Shown here piece after piece: positions 37,253 to 45,921 of a DNA stretch of 64,000 nt. The DNA lies in assembly GCA_049840935.1 (NCBI GenBank), contig JASGJA010000018.1:172101-236100 (forward strand), in the 5' to 3' direction. A program made the position numbers and the translations under genes. The notes beneath the pieces were generated by a model. That model was given only the letters and a program-made list of their open reading frames with translations, was not told where the DNA came from and ran no database searches. Numbering within the stretch: the first letter of the stretch is position 1; every line of letters begins with the position of its first letter. This DNA comes from Mesorhizobium_G sp049840935. Lineage in GTDB: Bacteria; Pseudomonadota; Alphaproteobacteria; Rhizobiales; Rhizobiaceae.

Positions 37253-38734
37253 TCACCACCATTTTTGTGGCTCGAAACGGCCCGCCGCCTGTTCGATCAC
37301 ATGCGCAGTCTGGAACAATGTCTCTTCATCAAATGGGCGACCAATCAACTGGAGGCCGAGCGGCAGACCGCGCGAATCCAGCCCGGCGGGGACCGCGATA
37401 CCCGGCAATCCGGCCATGTTCACCGTCACCGTGAAAACGTCGTTCAGGTACATCTTCACTGGGTCGCTGTTCATTTCCTGATCCGCCACACCAAACGCCG
37501 CCGAAGGCGTAGCCGGAGTCAGGATCACGTCCACCCCATCAGCAAAAACATTCTCGAAATCACGCTTGATAAGGGTGCGCACCTTCTGTGCCTGCAAATA
37601 ATAGGCGTCGTAGTAGCCCGCCGAAAGCACATAGGTGCCGATCATGATACGGCGCTTCACTTCATGTCCGAAACCAGCGGCACGAGTGTTTTCATACATC
37701 TCGATGATGTCTTTCCCCGGCACACGAAGCCCGTAACGCACGCCGTCATAGCGGGCGAGATTCGATGACGCTTCGGCGGGCGCAACAATATAATAAGCAG
37801 GCAGCGCGTATTTCGTATGCGGCAGCGAAATGTCCACGATTTCCGCCCCTGCGTCGCGCAACCACGCAATGCCCTTCTGCCAAAGCGTCTCAATCTCGGC
37901 AGGCATCCCATCCATGCGATATTCCTTCGGAATACCGACTTTCATGCCCTTGAGCGATTTTCCGAGCGCAGCCTCATAGTCCGGCACAGCACGGTCAACT
38001 GATGTCGTGTCCTTGTCGTCAACGGAAGCCATGGATTTGAGCATGATCGCAGCATCGCGCACGTCGCGAGCAATCGGTCCGGCCTGATCCAGCGACGACG
38101 CAAACGCCACTATGCCCCAGCGCGAAACGCGGCCATATGTCGGCTTGATGCCAACTGTGCCGGTGAAAGCCGCGGGCTGACGTATCGATCCGCCCGTATC
38201 GGTCGCGGTAGCACCCGCGCAGAGGAACGCCGCAACTGCCGCCGCCGATCCACCAGACGATCCACCCGGCACCAATTGGGCATTGCTGCCTTCTGCGCGC
38301 CAAGGGTTGGTCACAGGTCCATAATAGGATGTCTCGTTTGATGAACCCATGGCGAACTCGTCCATATTGAGCTTGCCGAGCATCACCGCGCCGTCAGCCC
38401 AAAGGTTCGCCGTAACGGTGGAGTCGTAGCGCGGCTTGAAGCCATCCAGAACATGGCTGCACGCCTGAGTGTGGACGCCTTCGGTCGCGAACAGATCCTT
38501 GATGCCGAGCGGAATGCCTTCAAGCGCGCCGCCTTCGCCTTTCGCCAGCCGCGCATCCGAAGCCCTCGCCATTTCCCGCGCCTTGTCATGCGTAACGGCT
38601 ACATATGCATTGAACGCTTCGTTAGCCGCGTCGATTGCACTCAGATAGGCGTCGGTCAGTTCCGTCGCACTGAATTCCCGCGCTTTCAGCTTTTCGCGCG
38701 CTTCGGCAATGGTCAGTTTCGTCAGTTCGGTCAT
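37253..38734 (-). CDS. gatA: Aspartyl/glutamyl-tRNA(Asn/Gln) amidotransferase subunit A
   Basis: GatA is the amidase of GatCAB that converts mischarged Glu-tRNA-Gln (or Asp-tRNA-Asn) to the correct amide. The 493-residue protein has the Ser-Ser-Lys triad: Lys in IPLGIKDLFATEG (about residue 79), Ser in PGGSSGGSAAAVA (about 155) and Ser in ATDTGGSIRQPA (about 178). ATG 38734 fits the family start MTELTKLTIAEAR and overlaps the stop of the GNAT gene (ATGA). GatC is two genes upstream; GatB is not in the window. Confidence 0.96.
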   Translation of the reverse strand: MTELTKLTIAEAREKLKAREFSATELTDAYLSAIDAANEAFNAYVAVTHDKAREMARASDARLAKGEGGALEGIPLGIKDLFATEGVHTQACSHVLDGFKPRYDSTVTANLWADGAVMLGKLNMDEFAMGSSNETSYYGPVTNPWRAEGSNAQLVPGGSSGGSAAAVAAFLCAGATATDTGGSIRQPAAFTGTVGIKPTYGRVSRWGIVAFASSLDQAGPIARDVRDAAIMLKSMASVDDKDTTSVDRAVPDYEAALGKSLKGMKVGIPKEYRMDGMPAEIETLWQKGIAWLRDAGAEIVDISLPHTKYALPAYYIVAPAEASSNLARYDGVRYGLRVPGKDIIEMYENTRAAGFGHEVKRRIMIGTYVLSAGYYDAYYLQAQKVRTLIKRDFENVFADGVDVILTPATPSAAFGVADQEMNSDPVKMYLNDVFTVTVNMAGLPGIAVPAGLDSRGLPLGLQLIGRPFDEETLFQTAHVIEQAAGRFEPQKWW

Positions 38735-39198
38735 GAAAGTTTCTTTTCGTAGAATCTGGAAAAACCGGAGTCCGGATAGTCGAGAACCGCGCCACACGCG
38801 TTGAAGCCGCCGCGCTCATAAACGCGCCACGCTGGTTCGAAGCCGGGCGCTTCCCCCGTCTCAAGCACCAGACGACTCATACCGCGTTCGCGTGCAAAAC
38901 CTTCCAGCGCGGCCAAAATCTGCGAGCCGATGCGCGAGCCGCGTACAGCCGGATATGTGTACATCCGCTTGATCTCGCCCAGGCCATCGCCGTGATCCTT
39001 GATCGCGCCCATGCCAACCGGTGCGCCGTTCTCGTTGCGAGCGACAAGCAGCGTCACGCTCGGCTCCGCCATTTGCTCCACAGTAAGCTGGAACTGGAAT
39101 TCGCGCGGCGTCAGCGGAATGAGATAATCGTTCAGCGCGGCGACCATGGCACGCACGTCATCCTGCAATGGCGTTTCGACAGCGATTGCAATCGGCAT
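38731..39198 (-). CDS. GNAT family N-acetyltransferase
   Basis: The 155-residue protein has the GNAT acetyl-CoA loop: GEIKRMYTYPAVRGSRIGSQILAALEGFARERGMSRLVLETG (about 78-120), with the R/Q-x-x-G-x-G/A signature. Substrate is unknown. It sits between gatC and gatA, three bases after gatC and overlapping gatA by four, so it is translated with the amidotransferase. Similar insertions occur in related genomes, but I cannot say whether the protein takes part in aminoacyl-tRNA handling. Confidence 0.9.
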   Translation of the reverse strand: MPIAIAVETPLQDDVRAMVAALNDYLIPLTPREFQFQLTVEQMAEPSVTLLVARNENGAPVGMGAIKDHGDGLGEIKRMYTYPAVRGSRIGSQILAALEGFARERGMSRLVLETGEAPGFEPAWRVYERGGFNACGAVLDYPDSGFSRFYEKKLS

Positions 39199-39201
39199 GG
39201 C

Positions 39202-39489
39202 TTATTCGACCACCTTCGGAACGAGGAAGAAGTTCTCTTCAGTCGCCGGCGCGTTAGCGACAATATCGGCGGCCTTGTCGCCATCCGTCACAATGTCGTC
39301 GCGCTTCTTCATCGCCATCGGCGTCACCGATGTCATTGGTTCCACATCACGCACGTCAACTTCGTTTAGTTGCTCGACAAAGCCGAGGATGGTGTTCAGT
39401 TCGCCGGTCATGCGTTCGGCATCCTCTTCGCTCACGGCAATGCGAGCGAGACGAGCGACACGTTTGACTGTTGTGATGTCCACGGACAT
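39202..39489 (-). CDS. gatC: Aspartyl/glutamyl-tRNA amidotransferase subunit C
   Basis: GatC is the small chaperone-like subunit of GatCAB. The 95-residue product starts MSVDITTVKRVARLARIAVSEED and ends with the conserved acidic-hydrophobic tail ATEENFFLVPKVVE. ATG 39489 gives the usual length. It is the first gene of gatC-GNAT-gatA. Confidence 0.95.
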   Translation of the reverse strand: MSVDITTVKRVARLARIAVSEEDAERMTGELNTILGFVEQLNEVDVRDVEPMTSVTPMAMKKRDDIVTDGDKAADIVANAPATEENFFLVPKVVE

Positions 39490-39567
39490 GAGAAAACTCC
39501 AAATTGCCTGCTGAAGGCTTCGCCGGGCTATAGCGAGGCCATTGCCACAGTGCAATATTGCGCAGCG

Positions 39568-40272
39568 TTAGAGAGTGACGGCTTCACCCAGTTCCGGCAC
39601 CACCACCTTCGTATCTGAGCCCTCCAGACCATCAACGAACTTCTCCGCCGTCTGGTCAAGCAAGGAGAATGTCTTGTAGTGGCACGGGATAACCGTCTCA
39701 AACTGGAAATAGCGGCGGCAAGCCAGCGCGGCAACTGCTCCCCCCATCGTAAACCGATCGCCGATTGGAACCAATCCGATTTGCGGACTGTGAAGCTCAT
39801 TGATGAGCGCCATGTCACCGAAAATGTCCGTATCGCCCATATGATAAAGAGTCTTGTCATCGGGAAAGTGCAGAACCAAACCCAGCGGATTGCCTAGATA
39901 GGTGTTCGTACCATTCGCCCCGCCAAACGAGGACGAGTGCAGTGCCTGCACGAATGTCGTGGTGAACCCGCCGCAATCAACTGTGCCACCGGTATTGCCG
40001 GGATTGATCCGCGAACCATCGGCCCCCTGCCCGACGAGATACATGCAAATCTCGAAATTGGCGACCAGTTGCGCGCCGGTCTTTTTCAGAATGTCGATCG
40101 AATTGCCGATATGATCGCTATGCCCATGTGTCAGCAAAAGATGCGTCACGCCCTCGGATGGCTTTTCCCATCCGCCCGACCAAAGCGGATTTTCGAGGTA
40201 AGGGTCTATGAGAATCGTTTTGCCTGCTGCCTCCACGCGAAAAGCCGACTGCCCGTACCATGTAATCTTCAC
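39568..40272 (-). CDS. UPF0173 family metal-dependent hydrolase
   Basis: A metallo-beta-lactamase-fold hydrolase of 234 residues. The metal-binding motif is THGHSDHIGN (about residues 49-58), and further ligands lie in HSSSFGGAN, MGDTDIFGDM and VIPCHYKTF. The start is GTG at 40272 because AAGGAG precedes it and the family begins MKITWYGQSAF; the longer reading upstream overlaps ruvX DNA. The substrate is unknown. It is divergent from ruvX. Confidence 0.93.
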   Translation of the reverse strand: MKITWYGQSAFRVEAAGKTILIDPYLENPLWSGGWEKPSEGVTHLLLTHGHSDHIGNSIDILKKTGAQLVANFEICMYLVGQGADGSRINPGNTGGTVDCGGFTTTFVQALHSSSFGGANGTNTYLGNPLGLVLHFPDDKTLYHMGDTDIFGDMALINELHSPQIGLVPIGDRFTMGGAVAALACRRYFQFETVIPCHYKTFSLLDQTAEKFVDGLEGSDTKVVVPELGEAVTL

Positions 40273-40341
40273 TTCGTGCTCCTTGGTTCCGACGCGGCGG
40301 CAGGATAGAAGCGCTGACGCGTGTGTCAAAAGGAAAGCGCT

Positions 40342-40812
40342 TTGCCGGTCATAACAATAGAAGATGCAAAGGCCCTTTTGATGACGGGCAAGGTTTTGGC
40401 TGGTTTGGATCTCGGCGAAAAAACCATCGGGCTGGCGATTTCCGACCTTAGCCTGTCCTTTGCCCACCCAAGGCCAGTGATTCTGCGCAAAAAGTTCACG
40501 CGCGATGCCGAAACCCTGCTTGCGGCATTGAAGGCCGAAAATGTCGCCGCTGCGGTTATCGGAATGCCGCTGAACATGGATGGCTCCGAAGGTCCGCGAG
40601 CGCAGGCCACCCGCGCCTTTGTGCGCAACATGGAACGCCTTACGGAGCTGCCATTCGTTTATTGGGACGAGCGCCTGTCAACCGTCGCGGCAGAGCGCAG
40701 CCTTATCGAGATGGATATGTCTCGCAAAAAGCGCGACGGAAAAATCGATTCCGCCGCTGCGGCCTTTATCCTGCAGGGTGCGCTGGACCGGATGCGGATC
40801 GCTGGCCGATAG
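40342..40812 (+). CDS. ruvX: Holliday junction resolvase RuvX (YqgF)
   Basis: RuvX/YqgF is an RNase-H-fold nuclease implicated in 16S rRNA 5'-end processing and possibly junction resolution. The product has the catalytic Asp in AGLDLGEKTIGLAISD (about residue 23), GMPLNMDGSEGPRA, VYWDERLSTVAAE and DSAAAAFILQGALD. I prefer TTG 40342: AAGGA lies seven bases upstream and the distance to GLDLG equals that in relatives (20 residues). A GTG at 40321 would add seven residues. It overlaps the convergent DUF6105-like gene by 47 bases. Confidence 0.9.
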   Translation: MPVITIEDAKALLMTGKVLAGLDLGEKTIGLAISDLSLSFAHPRPVILRKKFTRDAETLLAALKAENVAAAVIGMPLNMDGSEGPRAQATRAFVRNMERLTELPFVYWDERLSTVAAERSLIEMDMSRKKRDGKIDSAAAAFILQGALDRMRIAGR

Positions 40813-41104
40813 CGCCTTCTTGCATCCGCTCCCTGCGCTTGGTCCACCACGCGCTGATTTCGCGGCGGCGGCGAAACGCCCAAATCGCAGCAATCAACAG
40901 AGTATCGAGGATGCAGGCTTTGCCCACCATCCAAGGAATACCCGCCGGTTCAATGTGCAGGATTTCTCCGTAAATGTTGAAAACCAGATCGTTTCCTGCA
41001 CGAGAGAGCATGAAGTAATTCGCGCCCAGATCGTAATACGAGACGAAATACCAGCCCCAGAAAATCGACATCGGAATTGCCCAGGCAAAGAACACGTATT
41101 TCAT
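40766..41104 (-). CDS. DUF6105-like small membrane protein
   Basis: A 112-residue protein with two hydrophobic segments: KYVFFAWAIPMSIFWGWYFVSYYDLG at the N-terminus and PWMVGKACILDTLLIAAIWAFRRRREI in the middle, followed by a basic, hydrophilic tail. The pattern matches a short Hyphomicrobiales family that I believe is DUF6105; this name is from memory of the motif pattern. The function is unknown. ATG 41104 is used. Its 3' end overlaps ruvX. Confidence 0.75.
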   Translation of the reverse strand: MKYVFFAWAIPMSIFWGWYFVSYYDLGANYFMLSRAGNDLVFNIYGEILHIEPAGIPWMVGKACILDTLLIAAIWAFRRRREISAWWTKRRERMQEGAIGQRSASGPAHPAG

Positions 41105-41261
41105 GCGCGTCCGCCTTTCGTCGAGCAATCGACAGCAGTTAATGCCGTCGAGACATCATTGTGTCGTTCATCATTTTCCTGATCTATCGTCATCGCCCAC
41201 CCACGCCTGTCAGAACTCTGAAGGCGAAAGGTGTTAGCCGCAATGGAAACCATTCATTAAG

Positions 41262-41285
41262 GTTAACAGGCGGACGCCTGTGGAT
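41262..41285 (-). terminator. Possible terminator downstream of the aidB-like gene
   Basis: The palindrome CAGGCGGACGCCTG at 41267-41280 lies about 20 bases past the stop on the minus strand, followed there by TTAACCTT. The stem is short and the T-tract weak. Confidence 0.45.
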
Positions 41286-41300
41286 TATCGACGCTGACGA

Positions 41301-42923
41301 TCACGCGGGGAACAGCGATTCGACGATCAGCGAAGGATCGTGGCGCGGTCCCAACATTCCGTATGTCGAGCGCCATTGCCCGCCGAGCCGTGTTGCAATG
41401 AACGCGTCCGCGATACGCCCTGCGCCGAGCCTCCTCAGTTCCGCCCCTGCTGCTGAAAGCGCAAGCTGCTCGGTAAAGAGTCGCGCTGAGCCCTCATCGG
41501 ATGCCGCAACATCGCGTGCCGCCCGCAGAACAGTTGTCGTGTCTCCCGCATCGCGGCCAAGACCGTCATCGATGTCGTTCAGCACTTCATCCAGAATGTT
41601 CGGTGCACGCGACATCACGCGCAGCAAATCGAGTGCCATCACATTGCCGGAGCCTTCCCAGATCGCGTTGACGGGAGCCTCGCGATAATACCGCGCCAGC
41701 GGACCATCCTCGATGTATCCATTGCCGCCGAGGCATTCCATTGCCTCGTAAAGAAGCGCGGGCGCGCTTTTGCACACCCAATATTTCACGACAGGCGTCA
41801 TGATACGGGCGAACGAGGCTTCCGCTCGATTCTGCGATGCAAGGTCGAAAGACCGCGCCAAACGCATCGAAAGCGCCGTTGCGCCGGCAACATCCAGCGC
41901 CATATCGGCCAGCACACGCAGCATCAGCGGTTGATCGATCAGCGACTTGCCAAACGCCTGACGGTGGCGGGCGTGATGCACCGCCTCCGAAACACCCGCG
42001 CGCATCAGCGCCGCCGACGCCAGCGCGCAATCGAGACGCGTCAGCGTCACCATATCCATGATCGTCTTGATACCGCCGCCGGGATCACCGACCAGTTCGC
42101 CGAGCGCACCCGCGAACTCGACCTCTGCCGATGCATTCGAGCGGTTGCCGAGTTTGTCCTTCAAGCGCTGAAGGCGAAGGCCGTTATTACTGCCGTCTCC
42201 CAAGATGCGCGGAACGAGAAAGCACGAAAGCCCCTCCCCGGTCTGCGCCAGCATTAGAAAAGCGTCGGACATCGGTGCGGACAGAAACCATTTATGCCCG
42301 GTCAACCGGTAAACGCTGCCACCAGCGCGCTCCGCCCGTGACGTGTTGGCGCGCACATCCGTGCCGCCCTGCTTCTCGGTCATTCCCATGCCGAGAGTCA
42401 GCCCGGTCTTTTCGACTGGTGGCTTTTGGGAAGAATCATATTTGCGGCTGGTGATGCGGGGAGCCCATTCGCGAAACAGCTTGCCGCTTGCCATAAGGGC
42501 CGCAAGCGAAGCGCTTGTCATGGTGACGGGGCACAAATGCCCACATTCGAGCTGCGCAGTCAGGTAATATCGCACCGCCCGCACCTGATGGCGACGGTTC
42601 ACCTCTGCCGGCGTATTTTCCCAGATTGAGCTGTGCAGGCCGTTGCCGATCGAGCGGCGCATAAGCGCGTGATAGGCCGGATGAAACTCAACAACGTCAA
42701 TGCGTCTTCCTTGCCGATCATGAGTCTTTAGTCTCGGAGTTTCGACATTTGCCAGGCGCGCAAGCTCTTGCGCCTCCGGCGACAGCACGAATCGTCCGAG
42801 AACGTCGAAATCTTTCCGAACCTCTTCCGGAAAGTCTTCCGCGATCTGAACCAGAAGCGGGTCTTTCCGCCACGCACTGCCGCCGCTCATTGGCGGCGTC
42901 TGGTTTGTCACTTCATGCGTCAC
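41301..42923 (-). CDS. aidB: AidB-like acyl-CoA dehydrogenase family flavoprotein
   Basis: The 540-residue protein matches AidB in length and motifs: GLTLGMGMTEKQGGTDVRANTS (about 170-190), GHKWFLSAPMSDAFLMLAQT, LKDKLGNRSNASAEVEF, RQAFGKSLIDQPLM and GNGYIEDGPLARYYREAP plus IWEGSGNVMALDLLR. E. coli AidB is induced by alkylating agents and binds DNA; it has acyl-CoA dehydrogenase ancestry. No Ada, AlkB or other alkylation gene is near, so the role here is inferred. The start is GTG at 42923 with GGAG upstream. It is divergent from pyrB. Confidence 0.85.
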   Translation of the reverse strand: MTHEVTNQTPPMSGGSAWRKDPLLVQIAEDFPEEVRKDFDVLGRFVLSPEAQELARLANVETPRLKTHDRQGRRIDVVEFHPAYHALMRRSIGNGLHSSIWENTPAEVNRRHQVRAVRYYLTAQLECGHLCPVTMTSASLAALMASGKLFREWAPRITSRKYDSSQKPPVEKTGLTLGMGMTEKQGGTDVRANTSRAERAGGSVYRLTGHKWFLSAPMSDAFLMLAQTGEGLSCFLVPRILGDGSNNGLRLQRLKDKLGNRSNASAEVEFAGALGELVGDPGGGIKTIMDMVTLTRLDCALASAALMRAGVSEAVHHARHRQAFGKSLIDQPLMLRVLADMALDVAGATALSMRLARSFDLASQNRAEASFARIMTPVVKYWVCKSAPALLYEAMECLGGNGYIEDGPLARYYREAPVNAIWEGSGNVMALDLLRVMSRAPNILDEVLNDIDDGLGRDAGDTTTVLRAARDVAASDEGSARLFTEQLALSAAGAELRRLGAGRIADAFIATRLGGQWRSTYGMLGPRHDPSLIVESLFPA

Positions 42924-43071
42924 GCGCTGTCTCCAAGCTGCGCAATCCCGGTACGACGAAAACCCGTATCAGAACATAGGCAGATAAATAAATAATCTGT
43001 TGAATCACAAAATGGCCATCCAAACCTGTGCTTGCAGCCTGCTGAACTGGCACTTATAGCAATGCCTTCAG

Positions 43072-44034
43072 ATGACCCGATCTGATGACCTCCCATTGTA
43101 TCCGCACCGCCACCTGCTTGGCATACGCGGCTTGTCCCCTCATGACATTGAGGATCTGCTCGATAGAGCAGACGCAGCCGTAGCCATCTCGCGTCAGGCA
43201 GAAAAAAAATCGGCGATCCTGCGGGGCCGCACCCAGATCAACCTGTTCTTTGAAGCGTCCACCCGCACGCAATCCTCATTCGAGCTTGCAGGCAAGCGCC
43301 TCGGCGCTGACGTGATGAACATGTCGGTCGCAAGCTCTTCGGTAAAAAAGGGCGAAACGCTGATCGATACAGCGATGACGCTGAACGCTATGCGGCCAGA
43401 CATTCTCATCATCCGCCATCAATCTGCCGGGGCCGCAGCCCTGCTTGCGCAAAAGGTGGGGTGCTCGGTGGTCAATGCGGGCGATGGCGCGCATGAGCAC
43501 CCAACGCAGGCGCTTCTTGATGCGCTGACGATCCGCCGTGCCAAGGGCCGCATCGGCGGTCTGGTTGTGGCGATCTGTGGTGACATTCTGCATTCGCGAG
43601 TCGCGCGCTCTAACATCCTGCTGCTCAATGCGCTCGGCGCGCGTGTTCGCGTGGTAGCCCCCTCAACTCTTCTGCCCTCCGGCATCGCGGATATGAGCGT
43701 GGAAGTTTGCCGCACCATGCAGGAAGGTTTGAAAGACGCCGATGTGGTCATGATGCTGCGCCTCCAGCGCGAGCGAATGACCGGCTCGTTTGTGTCCTCC
43801 GTGCGCGAATATTTCCATTATTACGGGCTCGATGCCGCCAAGCTCGCCCACGCCAAGCCGGACGCGCTCGTCATGCATCCCGGCCCGATAAATCGCGGCG
43901 TCGAAATCGCCTCAGAAATTGCAGACGGTCCGCAGAGCGTCATTCAGGAACAGGTCGAAATGGGAGTCGCCGTCCGCATGGCTGTGATGCAGGCGCTGAT
44001 GGACCCACGCCGCAACGCAGGAGCGGCAGAATGA
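43072..44034 (+). CDS. pyrB: Aspartate carbamoyltransferase catalytic subunit
   Basis: PyrB condenses carbamoyl phosphate with aspartate in pyrimidine synthesis. The 320-residue product has the carbamoyl-phosphate loop STRT at residues 63-66 (FEASTRTQSSFELAG), the HPTQALLDAL segment and RLQRERM, all required for catalysis. It overlaps pyrC' by four bases (ATGA). The pairing with a degenerate dihydroorotase suggests the ATCase-pseudoDHOase complex known in pseudomonads. Confidence 0.96.
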   Translation: MTRSDDLPLYPHRHLLGIRGLSPHDIEDLLDRADAAVAISRQAEKKSAILRGRTQINLFFEASTRTQSSFELAGKRLGADVMNMSVASSSVKKGETLIDTAMTLNAMRPDILIIRHQSAGAAALLAQKVGCSVVNAGDGAHEHPTQALLDALTIRRAKGRIGGLVVAICGDILHSRVARSNILLLNALGARVRVVAPSTLLPSGIADMSVEVCRTMQEGLKDADVVMMLRLQRERMTGSFVSSVREYFHYYGLDAAKLAHAKPDALVMHPGPINRGVEIASEIADGPQSVIQEQVEMGVAVRMAVMQALMDPRRNAGAAE

Positions 44035-45317
44035 GCGTCACCGTTTTTGAGAACGCCCGCATTGTCGATCCGTCGCGCGCTCTGGATACGGTCGGCACGC
44101 TGATCGTTGAGGGTCGCAAAATCGTTGCCAGCGGGGCAGACGCACGCAATCAGGGCGCACCGGAGGGCGCAACCCATATCGATTGCAAAGGCAAAGTCCT
44201 TATTCCGGGCCTCGTCGATAGCCGCGTATTCATCGGGGAACCGGGCGCTGAACACCGCGAAACCATCGCATCTGCCAGCGAAGCCGCCGCTGCCGGGGGC
44301 GTGACCTCAATCGTCATGATGCCGGATACTGATCCGGTGATCGATGATGTGGCACTAGTCGAATTCGTGCTGCGTACCGCGCGCGACACCGCAAAGGTAA
44401 ACGTGTTCCCAGCCGCCGCGATCACTAAAGGTTTCCGTGGACAGGAATTGACCGAGTTCGGCCTGCTGCAAGAGGCGGGAGCCGTGGCACTCACCGAAGG
44501 TCGGCACACCATCTCCAATGCGCAGGTCATGCGCCGCGCGCTGACCTACGCCCGCGACTTCGGCGCAATCATCGCCCACGAAACCAAGGACGCCGATCTC
44601 GGCGCGTCCGGCGTCATGAACGAGGGCCTTTTCGCAAGCTGGCTCGGTCTGTCGGGCATCCCGCGCGAAGCCGAAGCAATTCCGCTCGCCCGCGACCTGA
44701 TGCTGGCACGCCTCACACGCGGTTCCTACCACGCCGCAAAAATATCCACGAGCCTGTCCGCCGATGCCATCGCCCGCGCGAAGAACGAGGGCGTGAAGGC
44801 GACGGCCGGAATTTCGATCAACAGTCTTAGCCTTAACGAAAACGACATTGGCGAATACCGCACCTTCTTTCGGCTCGACCCACCGCTGCGCGCGGAAGAA
44901 GACCGGCTGGCGATGGTTGAAGCGCTGCGTAACGGCACCATCGATCTGATCGTCTCGTCGCATGACCCGCAGGACGTCGACACCAAGCGCCTGCCGTTTG
45001 CCGACGCCGCCGCAGGCGCAATCGGTCTGGAAACCTTGCTCGCAGTCGCATTGAGGCTGCACCACAGCGGCGAGATTCCATTGCTGCGCATTATCGAAGC
45101 GCTTTCGACTGCACCCGCGCGCCTGTTCGGCCTGCCCGGCGGCACGTTGAAACCGGGCGCTGCCGCAGATTTCGCGCTAGTCGACCTCGACGAACCTTGG
45201 ATCGTGCGGGAAGCGGATATCCGTTCACGCTCCAAAAATACCTGCTTTGAAGACGCGCGGCTTCAAGGCAAAGTCTTGCAGTGCTGGGTGGCGGGCCGCA
45301 AAGTATTCGGCAATTAA
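44031..45317 (+). CDS. Dihydroorotase-like protein, predicted inactive (PyrC')
   Basis: The 428-residue protein is a full-length member of the dihydroorotase family but lacks key metal ligands. In active type I enzymes the first site reads DxHxHxREPG; here it is LVDSRVFIGEPG, with both histidines gone. The later TDHAPH-type motif is replaced by SSHDPQD. Family members of this kind paired with PyrB are structural partners of ATCase rather than enzymes, so a true PyrC is expected elsewhere. The start ATG overlaps the pyrB stop; the common name pyrC is avoided for this reason. Confidence 0.88.
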   Translation: MSVTVFENARIVDPSRALDTVGTLIVEGRKIVASGADARNQGAPEGATHIDCKGKVLIPGLVDSRVFIGEPGAEHRETIASASEAAAAGGVTSIVMMPDTDPVIDDVALVEFVLRTARDTAKVNVFPAAAITKGFRGQELTEFGLLQEAGAVALTEGRHTISNAQVMRRALTYARDFGAIIAHETKDADLGASGVMNEGLFASWLGLSGIPREAEAIPLARDLMLARLTRGSYHAAKISTSLSADAIARAKNEGVKATAGISINSLSLNENDIGEYRTFFRLDPPLRAEEDRLAMVEALRNGTIDLIVSSHDPQDVDTKRLPFADAAAGAIGLETLLAVALRLHHSGEIPLLRIIEALSTAPARLFGLPGGTLKPGAAADFALVDLDEPWIVREADIRSRSKNTCFEDARLQGKVLQCWVAGRKVFGN

Positions 45318-45334
45318 GCGGGAGGAGCCTCGCC

Positions 45335-45918
45335 TTGATCATTCTGGCTGCATTGGTGGTGGGCTATCTGCTTGGCTCAATTCCGTTTGGGCTGCTGCTC
45401 ACGCGGGCGGCCGGGTTGGGCGATGTGCGATCCATCGGCTCCGGCAACATCGGCGCAACGAATGTTCTGCGCACAGGTAACAAGGGCCTCGCCGCCGCTA
45501 CCCTTATTCTCGACATGCTCAAGGGTACGGTCGCAGTTTTGCTCGCGAACCATTTTTTCGGGCTGGAAGCAGGCATGGCGGCGGGTTTTGGCGCGTTCAT
45601 CGGCCACATTTTTCCTGTCTGGCTTGGCTTCAAGGGCGGCAAGGGCGTCGCGACCTATCTCGGCGTGCTGCTCGGTTTCGGCTGAATCCGGCGCTTGTCT
45701 TCGCTGTGGTTTGGATAGCGATGGCGCTTATGTTCCGCTTTTCCTCGCTGGCTGCCCTGTCTGCCGCGATTATTGTGCCCGTTTCGCTCTACTATATGGG
45801 CGTGCCTATGGTCGCGCTGATGTTCGCGGTCATGAGCGTCATCGTATTCTGGAAGCATCGCGCCAATATCCAGCGCTTGGCCGCCGGAACCGAAACGAAG
45901 ATCGGCTCCAAAGGCTAA
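45335..45918 (+). CDS. plsY: Glycerol-3-phosphate acyltransferase PlsY (frameshifted)
   Basis: PlsY transfers acyl groups from acyl-phosphate to glycerol-3-phosphate, the first phospholipid step. The start is TTG at 45335 after a strong GGAGGAG. Family motifs are visible: GYLLGSIPFGLLL, GSGNIGATNVLRT (motif 1) and GHIFPVWLGFKGGKGVAT (motif 2). At 45683 one G is missing (GCTGAATCC for GCTGGAATCC), which creates a premature TGA; the rest (FAVVWIAMALMFRFSSLAALSA) continues in another frame. With the base restored the enzyme has 194 residues. Confidence 0.92.
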
Positions 45919-45921
45919 ATA

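Noticed and set aside
43707..44030. Extended N-terminus of PyrC' reading through pyrB
   Set aside because: The upstream part is in the shadow of pyrB, and the ATGA overlap start at 44031 gives the family N-terminus.
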